Origin: Pseudomonadota bacterium
Lineage (GTDB): Bacteria; Pseudomonadota; Gammaproteobacteria; Burkholderiales; Burkholderiaceae
Reading direction: 5' to 3'
DNA: 28,226 nucleotides
NCBI GenBank assembly: GCA_021783435.1
Contig: JAJXUC010000032.1
Span: 1-28,226, forward strand
Position 1 is the stretch's first letter. The number at the start of each line of letters is the position of its first letter. The position numbers and the translations under genes were made by a program. Of this stretch, positions 19,659 through 28,226 are shown piece after piece. A model generated the notes under the pieces. The model had not been told where the DNA came from and did no database searches. It saw only the letters and a program-made list of their open reading frames with translations.

Positions 19659-21503
19659 ATGTCCCTGATTCCGCAAGACTTCATCCAGGAGCTGCTCGGC
19701 CGCGCCGACATCGCCGACGTCGTGGGCCGCTCGGTGCAACTGAAAAAAGCCGGCACCAACTACAAGGGGCTTTGCCCCTTTCACACCGAGAAGTCCCCTT
19801 CGTTCACGGTCAGCCCGAGCAAACAGTTCTATCACTGCTTCGGCTGCGGCGCGCATGGCACCGCCATCGGCTTCCTCATGGACCATCTGGGCCTGAGCTT
19901 TCCCGACGCCGTGCGCGAGCTCGCCTCGCAGGTCGGCATGTCCGTTCCCGAAACGCCGCAAGACCCGGGCACGGCACAACAGGCACGCGAACAACGCAGC
20001 CTCAAGCAAACCTTGCAGGAGGTGCTGGAGCAAGCCAATCGCTTCTACCGCGACCAGCTGCGCGATAACAAGCGGGCCATCGACTACCTCAAGGGCCGCG
20101 GCCTCAGCGGCAAAATCGCCGCAGGCTTCGGCCTTGGCTACGCTCCCGATGATTGGCAGGGCCTGGCCCGCGTCTTCCCGAACTACGAGGCCGACGTCCT
20201 GATCCAGGCGGGTTTGGTCGTCGGACGCGACGCGCAGGGCGAAACCCTCGAACCCGGCGCCCTGGACGGCCACACCATCGCGCGGCGCTACGACCGCCTG
20301 CGCGACCGCATCACCTTTCCCATCCGCAACGCCCAAGGGGAACTCATCGGGTTCGGCGGACGTATCCTCGATCAGGGCGAGCCGAAATATCTCAATTCCC
20401 CCGAGACCCTGCTGTTCCACAAGGGTGAAGAACTGTATGGCCTGTTCGAAGGTCGCACCGCCATCCAGCGCCAGGGCTACGCCCTCGTCGTCGAAGGCTA
20501 TCTGGACGTGATCGCGCTGGCCCAGCACGGCGTGGGTAATGCCGTGGCCACCCTGGGCACGGCATGCACCGCCGAACATGTGAAAAAACTGTTCCGGCAC
20601 TGCGGGCAGATCGTGTTCAGCTTCGACGGCGATGCAGCCGGGCGTAAAGCCGCCTTGCGCGCCATGGAAGCAGCCCTCCCCGCCCTCGGTGATGAGCGTT
20701 CGGTCAAATTTCTCTTCCTACCAACCGAACACGACCCGGACACCTTCGTTCGCGAGTACGGCGCCGATGCCTTCGAGCGCGAGGTCGGCCGTGCACAGCC
20801 GCTATCGGTCTTCCTGCTCGATACTCTGGCGAACGGACTGACCCTGGACACCGCCGAAGGCCGCGCCCAAGCCATCGCCCGTGCACGGCCACTGCTCACA
20901 CAACTGACCGAATCCGCGCTCAAGGCACAAATCATTGGCGAACTGGCCAAACGCGTCCAGACTCCCGCCGCAGAATTGCGCCAGACTCTGGCGTCTGCCC
21001 AAGGAAGCAAGGTGTCGAAACACGAGCTGGCGGGAGAGAACCGTCCCAAAGCCAGTCAAGCCGCGAGGCGTGGGAGCCGTTTACTTGTCCCCCGCAAAGA
21101 TCATGTGCAAACTGCCATGCGCATCTTGCTCGCCTATCCCGAGCTATGGGGAAAACTGAGTTCGCGCCAGCATGAATTGTTAATGCAGGACGGCAGTGCA
21201 ACACAGCAACTCGCAAGCTGGCTTGAAGCCCGGCTTGACGCGGCTCCCGACATCAGTGCCTCGGCCCTGTGGGAGTGCCTGCGCCTGGATGGCCTGCTCG
21301 AACATGCACAAGCCCTGGGCACGTCCGACATGCTGGATAGCGAGTCGGCCATCGTGCTACAGGAGTTGCTCGGCGCCCTGCGCTGGGTCGAGCTGGACCT
21401 GATCAAGCTGCGCACGGATGAACTCATCCGCAGCGGCATGCTCGACCAGGCATCACAGGCTGAATTTCGCAGCCTGCAAACCCGACTGCGTGAATTAAGC
21501 TGA
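19659..21503 (+). CDS. dnaG: DNA primase
   Basis: The 614-residue primase makes RNA primers at the replication fork. The N-terminal CHC2 zinc-binding domain has Cys39, His42, Cys60 and Cys63 (GLCPFH and YHCFGCG). The core contains RDRITFPIRNAQGELIGFGGR and the TOPRIM catalytic segments VVEGYLDVIALAQHGV and FSFDGDAAGRKAALRA. The C-terminal third, after a basic linker at about 460-480, is the DnaB-interacting helical domain, less conserved as usual. It is encoded directly before rpoD, the classic primase-sigma order, but rpsU is not upstream; an SDR gene takes that place here. A 428-nt gap separates it from rpoD. Confidence 0.97.
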   Translation: MSLIPQDFIQELLGRADIADVVGRSVQLKKAGTNYKGLCPFHTEKSPSFTVSPSKQFYHCFGCGAHGTAIGFLMDHLGLSFPDAVRELASQVGMSVPETPQDPGTAQQAREQRSLKQTLQEVLEQANRFYRDQLRDNKRAIDYLKGRGLSGKIAAGFGLGYAPDDWQGLARVFPNYEADVLIQAGLVVGRDAQGETLEPGALDGHTIARRYDRLRDRITFPIRNAQGELIGFGGRILDQGEPKYLNSPETLLFHKGEELYGLFEGRTAIQRQGYALVVEGYLDVIALAQHGVGNAVATLGTACTAEHVKKLFRHCGQIVFSFDGDAAGRKAALRAMEAALPALGDERSVKFLFLPTEHDPDTFVREYGADAFEREVGRAQPLSVFLLDTLANGLTLDTAEGRAQAIARARPLLTQLTESALKAQIIGELAKRVQTPAAELRQTLASAQGSKVSKHELAGENRPKASQAARRGSRLLVPRKDHVQTAMRILLAYPELWGKLSSRQHELLMQDGSATQQLASWLEARLDAAPDISASALWECLRLDGLLEHAQALGTSDMLDSESAIVLQELLGALRWVELDLIKLRTDELIRSGMLDQASQAEFRSLQTRLRELS

Positions 21504-21931
21504 ATTTCACATCATGCAAAACGAAGGCGCAGGCAGACGTGAACGTCCGCGCGAATCAGGACTCGAAGTTGGGTATGAGATGCGTCATTGACAGGCTATA
21601 TCGCCGTCCGGGGGGTTGAAATTCGACCCTCCCGACTATAATTAAATGTTTTTCCGCATGTTCCCGACCCGAATTCCCCAGGCCAGGCCTTTCGCAGCGT
21701 TGGACGAAGAACGGTGTCAGGACACTGGCCAGGATTTTGCTTGAATGGCTGGTGCGCTTGACGCAATTGGCCTGCGGGAAGCCAGCATAGAGTTAAAGCA
21801 AAGCGGCGAATATGGATAGTTTAGGGTTTGACGGATGCAGCCCACGCTAGGCCACGCCGGAGCCTGCAAATTTGCCGCTCGCCGATCCCCTCGACCGCCC
21901 CGCGCACGATGACCAACCGAGGAACACGAAG
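21504..21931 (+). promoter_or_regulatory. dnaG-rpoD intergenic region with rpoD promoter and long leader
   Basis: A perfect TATAAT lies at 21637-21642 with TTGAAA at 21616-21621 (15-nt spacing), the best promoter in the gap. An isolated TTGACA is at 21588-21593. Transcripts from this promoter would carry a leader of about 280 nt. Within it are GTGTC-AG-GACAC (21714-21725), a TGCG/CGCA hairpin near 21750-21765 nested between GCTGG and CCAGC, and a possible second promoter TTAAAG (21793-21798)/GATAGT (21815-21820). Two short reading frames abut here (21646-21744 and 21745-21819) but use rare codons. Confidence 0.65.
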
Positions 21932-24286
<2,355 letters not shown>

Positions 24287-24295
24287 CCCTGCAAA

Positions 24296-24337
24296 GTCCC
24301 ATGAAAAAGCCCGGCCCGCCGGGCTTTTTCATGGGAC
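24296..24337 (+). terminator. Intrinsic terminator of rpoD, 19-bp perfect arms
   Basis: A 42-nt element has two perfectly complementary 19-nt arms around a CCCG centre. Each arm comprises an outer GTCCCATG block, an A5 (or T5) run and an inner GCCCGG block. It begins 9 nt after the rpoD stop codon. It has the same construction as the icd terminator at 10009-10047. Confidence 0.93.
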
Positions 24338-24367
24338 GCTCCCGCCCACGCACGCAGACCCGTGGCC

Positions 24368-24395
24368 GTGACGACCGGCCGACTCACGCTAGACT
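24368..24395 (+). promoter_or_regulatory. Putative promoter of the cyclase-FHA gene
   Basis: GTGACG (24368-24373) and TAGACT (24390-24395) are 16 nt apart, each 4-5 of 6 to consensus. The -10 ends 7 nt before the ATG at 24403, so a transcript would begin at or beside the start codon. It lies just beyond the rpoD terminator. Confidence 0.5.
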
Positions 24396-24402
24396 CGCGA
24401 CC

Positions 24403-25317
24403 ATGTCGAATTTGCGCAAACCCGTTGTTCGCACTGTCGTCTTTGCCGACGTGGTCGGCAGCACGGGGCTCTACAAGACGCTCGGCGACACCGTCGCGGC
24501 CAGGCTCATGACGAGTGTCACCGATGCCGTGTCCGCCGCCGTCCACGGCCGCGGCGGTCAGGTCGTCAAGACCCTGGGCGATGGCGTTCTGGCGGTGTTC
24601 GAACACAACACCGAGGCCGTCAATGCCTGTAGCGACGTGCAGCGAACGCTGGCCAACTGGGGTCACACCAAGGCCACGCCGATTGTCGTGCCCCTGAAAA
24701 TCGGCCTGTCGCGCGGGCCCGTGGTGCTGACGCCGGGCGACTGTTTCGGCGATGCAGTGAACGCTGCGGCACGACTCTCGGACTCGGCCGGGGGCGGGCA
24801 GATCCTGATCAGCGATGCGGTGATGGAAGGCCTGCCTCTGGAACTTCTGGCACGGCTGCGAAGCCTGGGGGCCATTTTCCTGCGCGGCTACGACGTGCCC
24901 GTTCCCGTGCATCAGATCGAATGGGACGCCGCATGGCAAAACAGCCAGACCCTGCCGCACCAGCCCACGGTCATCTCGGCGCTCACGCAACTCCTGAATC
25001 TGTGCTGGCTGGACACCTCGCAGGATTTCACCGCCGAACAAAGCCCCATCCATATCGGCCGCACCCAGGCGGCCGAATTCGCCGTCAACGATATCCGCGT
25101 CTCGCGCCAGCATGCCCGCATCGAGTGGCGCGGCAGTTATTTCATGCTGACCGACCTCAGCAGCAACGGCACCTGGGTGCGCTACAACGGCCAGGACAAC
25201 GTCCTGGCCCTGCGCCGCAACGAATGCGTGCTGCATGGCCAGGGCGAGATCTGCCTCGGCGCAAAACCCACCGACCCCACGGCGCCCACGGTCCTGTTCC
25301 AGATCCACAATTCCTGA
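24403..25317 (+). CDS. Class III adenylate/guanylate cyclase domain fused to a C-terminal FHA domain
   Basis: This 304-residue soluble protein joins two domains. Residues about 8-175 are a class III nucleotidyl cyclase. It has metal-binding Asp16 (FADVVGST) and Asp60 (KTLGDGVLAVF), the base-recognising pair Lys56 and Asp117, and transition-state residues Asn120 and Arg124 (GDAVNAAARL). All catalytic positions are present, and the Lys/Asp pair favours ATP, so cAMP is the expected product. Residues about 210-300 are an FHA phosphothreonine-binding domain, with HIGR, the VSRQHARIEW motif and LSSNGTWVRY. The FHA domain suggests control by, or recruitment to, a Ser/Thr-phosphorylated partner (inference). 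No kinase gene is adjacent. hemH starts 7 nt after the stop codon, so they are probably co-transcribed. Confidence 0.9.
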   Translation: MSNLRKPVVRTVVFADVVGSTGLYKTLGDTVAARLMTSVTDAVSAAVHGRGGQVVKTLGDGVLAVFEHNTEAVNACSDVQRTLANWGHTKATPIVVPLKIGLSRGPVVLTPGDCFGDAVNAAARLSDSAGGGQILISDAVMEGLPLELLARLRSLGAIFLRGYDVPVPVHQIEWDAAWQNSQTLPHQPTVISALTQLLNLCWLDTSQDFTAEQSPIHIGRTQAAEFAVNDIRVSRQHARIEWRGSYFMLTDLSSNGTWVRYNGQDNVLALRRNECVLHGQGEICLGAKPTDPTAPTVLFQIHNS

Positions 25318-25324
25318 AAACCTG

Positions 25325-26419
25325 ATGAGTCTCCCAGCCGCGGACCGCCAGTACACGCACGGCACGGTTCCACGCACCGCCATCCTGCTGCTCAATCTGG
25401 GCACGCCCGACGCGCCCACCGCCACGGCCCTGCGCCGCTACCTGCGGGAATTCCTGAGCGACCCGCGCGTGGTCGAAATCCCGCGCGCAGTCTGGCTTCC
25501 ATTGCTCAACGGCGTCATCCTGCCGCTGCGCGCGCCCAAATCGGCGGCCAAGTACGCCAGCATCTGGCGGACGGACGGTTCGCCGCTGGCGAGTGGCACC
25601 GCTGCGCTGGCAAAGAACCTCGAGGCGCGCCTGGCTGCGCAGGGCCATCACGTCCTGGTCCGGCATGCCATGCGCTACGGCAACCCGGCCACTGCGGCGG
25701 TACTCGACACATTGCATGCGCAGGGGGTCACGCGCCTGCTGGTCGTGCCGCTCTACCCCCAGTACAGCGCGGCCACGACGGCATCCTCGCTCGACGCGGT
25801 GATGGCCTGGCTGGGCCGGGCGCGGCGCCTACCCGAATTGCGCACAGTGCGCAGTTTTGCCGACGACGTCGGCTATATCGGCGCCCTGGCGCAAAAAATA
25901 CGCGCCTACTGGGCCGACCACGGAGAACCCGACCTCCTGCTCATGAGCTTCCACGGCATGCCTCAACGCACCCTGCAGCTCGGCGACCCCTACCATTGCG
26001 AATGCCAGAAGACCGCGCGCCTGCTTGCCGCTGCGCTGGGCATCGGCTCCGACCGCTACAAGGTCACCTTCCAGTCGCGTTTCGGCAAGCAGCCCTGGCT
26101 GCAGCCCTACACCGACCCCACGTTGCGCGCACTGGCCAAGGCCGGAACCAGCCGGGTGGACGTGGTCTGCCCGGGTTTCGCGGTGGACTGCCTGGAAACC
26201 CTGGAGGAAATCGCCATGGAAGGCAAACAGGCTTTCCTCTCCAGCGGCGGGCGCGAATACCACTACATCCCCTGCCTGAACGCCGATGCGCATTGGATCG
26301 ATGCGTTTGCCGGCCTGATCGAAACCCACTTGCAGGGCTGGCCGACGCGCGAAGCGGATGTCGCGCAATGCGCGGCCAGCCGCGAGCGCGCCCGCGCGAT
26401 GGGCGCCGAGAACGTCTGA
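25325..26419 (+). CDS. hemH: Ferrochelatase
   Basis: The 364-residue enzyme inserts Fe2+ into protoporphyrin IX, the last step of protohaem synthesis, at the cytosolic face of the inner membrane. LLLNLGTPDAP (about residues 21-31) marks the N-terminus. The catalytic His210 lies in LLMSFHGMPQRT, followed by GDPYHCECQKTARLLA, FQSRFGKQPWLQPYT and the conserved Glu291 in CPGFAVDCLETLEEI. The length fits Burkholderiales HemH. The ATG at 25325 lies 7 nt after the cyclase stop and has only a weak ribosome binding site, so translational coupling is likely. No other haem gene is in the window. Confidence 0.96.
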   Translation: MSLPAADRQYTHGTVPRTAILLLNLGTPDAPTATALRRYLREFLSDPRVVEIPRAVWLPLLNGVILPLRAPKSAAKYASIWRTDGSPLASGTAALAKNLEARLAAQGHHVLVRHAMRYGNPATAAVLDTLHAQGVTRLLVVPLYPQYSAATTASSLDAVMAWLGRARRLPELRTVRSFADDVGYIGALAQKIRAYWADHGEPDLLLMSFHGMPQRTLQLGDPYHCECQKTARLLAAALGIGSDRYKVTFQSRFGKQPWLQPYTDPTLRALAKAGTSRVDVVCPGFAVDCLETLEEIAMEGKQAFLSSGGREYHYIPCLNADAHWIDAFAGLIETHLQGWPTREADVAQCAASRERARAMGAENV

Positions 26420-26475
26420 CCGGCCGCATCCATGCCGACCAGGCGCACCGCGCCCAAGACCTGCGGCGCGCTGCC

Positions 26476-26481
26476 TACAAT
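26476..26481 (+). promoter_or_regulatory. Possible -10 of the glycosyltransferase gene
   Basis: TACAAT (5 of 6) lies in the 137-nt gap after hemH. No good -35 is visible. It would give a leader of about 70 nt to the GTG at 26557, or about 15 nt to an in-frame TTG at 26503. Confidence 0.35.
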
Positions 26482-26556
26482 GCGCGGCTTGCCTTCTCCG
26501 TGTTGCGCCCGAATTGCTGCTGGTTCTGCTGGCACACACCGCATTGCGAATCGACC

Positions 26557-28226
26557 GTGCCCGCCCTCCCCACATTCCGCGCTCCTGACTGGCTGCTCGA
26601 CGCCCTGGTCCTGCTGATCGCCGCCGCCTGCCTGTTCTGGGGCCTGGGCGGTCCGGCCATCCGCGACAACAACGAGGCCCTCTACGCCGATATCGCCTGG
26701 GCCATGGCGCGGGGCGGCTCATGGGTCATCCCGCACCTGGACGGCGTGCCCTACATCGAGAAGCCGCCCCTGCTCTATTGGCTCATGGCCGTGACGTTCA
26801 AGCTGTTCGGCGTCGGTGCCTGGCAGGCTCGCCTTCCGGACGCGCTGGCGGCGTGGCTGATCTGTGCCGGGAGCATTGCCTACGGGCGCCTGGTGAAAGC
26901 CCGCCTGGCCGGACGCTTCGCCGCGCTGGTCAGCGGCACGGCCCTGGGATTCGTGCTGGTGGCACGCACCATCTTGTTCGACCCCTTGATGCTGCTGTTC
27001 TGGCTCGCCGCCCTGGGAGGAGTGGTCCTCGCCATCCATGCGCGCAAACGGCTTTGGCTGCGCCTGGCCGCGGCGGCGGTCGGTCTGGCCACGCTCACCA
27101 AGGGGCCGGAAGCGCTGCTGCTGCTGGGGCTCATCGCGGTGCTGCACCTGCTGTTCTCGCCCGGCACATGGAGGCGCGGGGAACTGCTGCGCTTCCTCCT
27201 CGATCCGTGGGCCATCGCCATCTTCATCCTGGTCACGGCCCCCTGGCATCTGGCCGCCGTTCACGAGCAGCCCGGATTCGCCTGGTTCTACTTCGTGAAC
27301 GAAACCATCATGCGCTTTCTTGGCAAGCGCATCCCCGACGACTACCACACCGGACCCTGGTGGTATTACGGCCCGAAGCTGGTGCTGGGCTTTTTCCAGT
27401 GGACCGCGGTGCTGGCCCTACTGGCATGGCGCGGACCGCGCCTCGACGGGCACGACGCCAGCGCGCTTTGCGCCCGCTGGGCGCGCAACGCCGCGCTCGT
27501 CCTGACCGTCTTCTTCTCGGCGGCTGGCAATAAGGGGGCCTACTACCTGCTGCCCGTGGTGCCGCTGGTGGCCTGGTGGCTGGGTGTCAAGCTGGAGGTG
27601 GCCGAACGCCGCGGGGAACTCCACAGCCTGTTGCCCTGGCTCGGCGTTGGCGCGGCGCTGTTCACTGGAGCGGCGCTGATCCTGTGGGGCGTCTCGCGCA
27701 CGGCCGCCGTGGATGGGCAGTTCACCCATTGGGGTCTGCCGGCGGCGCAATTCGCCCGGCTTCCAAGCCTGTTCGCCGCCGTGGCCGTGTTGGCCGGGCT
27801 GGGCGCCGCGCTGTGGTGGCGGCGCAAACTGCAGCCCGGTCTCCTGGTGTTTGGCTTGAGCGCGGTGGTGATGAGCCATTACGCCACGGAACTGGCCATC
27901 GCCAAGACGGACGACACTTCGCAGAAGAACGTCGCCGCGGCGCTGCATGCCGCACTTCCGGGCGGCGCCGAGCTATTTTCATGGCAGACCTTCGAGGATC
28001 ATGACGCCTCGCTGTTGCTGTATGGATTCCGTCCGTTGCGGGTCATCGACAGCACCAGCTCCGACCTCTGGTTCGGCTGCCGTCACGCGCAGGGACACAC
28101 GCCCTGCGTCGGACCGTCGGCTCTGGAGCAGGCGCGATCGGAAGGGCGGGCCGTGGCGGTCTGGGTGGCGCGCAGCCGCCTGCCCACCTGGCTGGCGAGC
28201 GGCCTCGGGCATGGGTTGCAGCGCCT
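26557..28226 (+). CDS. ArnT/PMT-like membrane glycosyltransferase (3' end outside window)
   Basis: From the GTG at 26557 the frame is open to the window edge (556 residues). It is a polytopic inner-membrane protein. The first helix (about 12-30) is followed by a periplasmic loop containing IRDNNEALYADIAWAM and the ...YIEKPPLLYWLMA motif. These match the catalytic-loop region of GT83 (ArnT) and PMT enzymes, which use polyprenyl-phosphate sugars. TLTKGPEALLLL and GNKGAYYLLPVVPLVAWW align in position with the corresponding ArnT segments. About ten more hydrophobic helices follow, then a C-terminal soluble domain from about 460. The usual acidic DE pair of ArnT is replaced by D-N-N-E. The acceptor (lipid A, protein or other glycan) cannot be told from sequence. 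A TTG at 26503 is an alternative start. Confidence 0.85.
   Translation, partial: MPALPTFRAPDWLLDALVLLIAAACLFWGLGGPAIRDNNEALYADIAWAMARGGSWVIPHLDGVPYIEKPPLLYWLMAVTFKLFGVGAWQARLPDALAAWLICAGSIAYGRLVKARLAGRFAALVSGTALGFVLVARTILFDPLMLLFWLAALGGVVLAIHARKRLWLRLAAAAVGLATLTKGPEALLLLGLIAVLHLLFSPGTWRRGELLRFLLDPWAIAIFILVTAPWHLAAVHEQPGFAWFYFVNETIMRFLGKRIPDDYHTGPWWYYGPKLVLGFFQWTAVLALLAWRGPRLDGHDASALCARWARNAALVLTVFFSAAGNKGAYYLLPVVPLVAWWLGVKLEVAERRGELHSLLPWLGVGAALFTGAALILWGVSRTAAVDGQFTHWGLPAAQFARLPSLFAAVAVLAGLGAALWWRRKLQPGLLVFGLSAVVMSHYATELAIAKTDDTSQKNVAAALHAALPGGAELFSWQTFEDHDASLLLYGFRPLRVIDSTSSDLWFGCRHAQGHTPCVGPSALEQARSEGRAVAVWVARSRLPTWLASGLGHGLQR

Noticed and set aside
21646..21819. Two tandem small proteins in the rpoD leader
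   Set aside because: Rare codons and the position of the first ATG at or before the expected transcript start make them weak as genes. They are kept only as part of the leader observation.

Overview
This window is a stretch of GC-rich bacterial chromosome made almost entirely of conserved housekeeping genes. Gene content and order point to a betaproteobacterium of the order Burkholderiales: exbB-exbD-lpxK-Trm112-kdsB-adk, clpS-clpA next to icd, a zapB-like/zapA pair followed by 6S RNA, and an RpoD with a long Ala/Lys-rich N-terminal extension. A Thiomonas-like, acid-tolerant sulfur oxidiser would fit the TauE/SafE transporter and the Asr-like basic exported peptide. That genus call is an inference, not a demonstration.

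Layout. 1-2030 (minus strand): a BtuB-type TonB-dependent receptor, cut by the window edge, behind a well-formed cobalamin riboswitch. 2091-2982 (plus): a zapB-like coiled-coil gene, zapA, then 6S RNA. 3048-4383 (plus): a TauE/SafE exporter and an orphan PIN-domain gene, converging on lgt (minus). 5340-7025: ilvD (plus), meeting clpA at a block of overlapping inverted repeats. 7199-11325 (minus): icd, a strong terminator, then clpS-clpA. 11615-12420 (plus): a small Lys-rich exported peptide and a DUF192 exported protein. 12460-14505 (minus): xseA then sodB. 14506-14888: an AT-rich, hairpin-containing divergent intergenic region with a perfect DnaA-box 9-mer. 14889-18838 (plus): a tightly packed envelope operon exbB-exbD-lpxK-Trm112-kdsB, then adk. 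18855-24286: an SDR dehydrogenase, dnaG, and rpoD with a roughly 280-nt leader, ending in a long perfect terminator. 24403-26419: a class III cyclase fused to an FHA domain, followed 7 nt later by hemH. 26557-end: an ArnT/PMT-like membrane glycosyltransferase, cut by the window edge.

How the genes work together. LpxK (lipid A 4'-kinase) and KdsB (CMP-Kdo synthesis) feed lipopolysaccharide synthesis beside an ExbB/ExbD motor. ClpS and ClpA form the N-degron adaptor/unfoldase pair. DnaG and RpoD are the replication primase and primary sigma factor. BtuB with its B12 riboswitch forms a self-limiting cobalamin uptake unit.

I found no mobile element, CRISPR array, tRNA, rRNA or phage gene, and no convincing new multi-gene system. 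The most interesting signals are at the regulatory scale. Several genes have a good -10 hexamer only 6-8 nt upstream of the start codon and no Shine-Dalgarno sequence (candidate leaderless mRNAs). Two terminators share an unusual 19-bp-arm design. There are unexplained inverted repeats upstream of exbB and icd. A candidate cAMP/FHA protein is coupled to haem synthesis.
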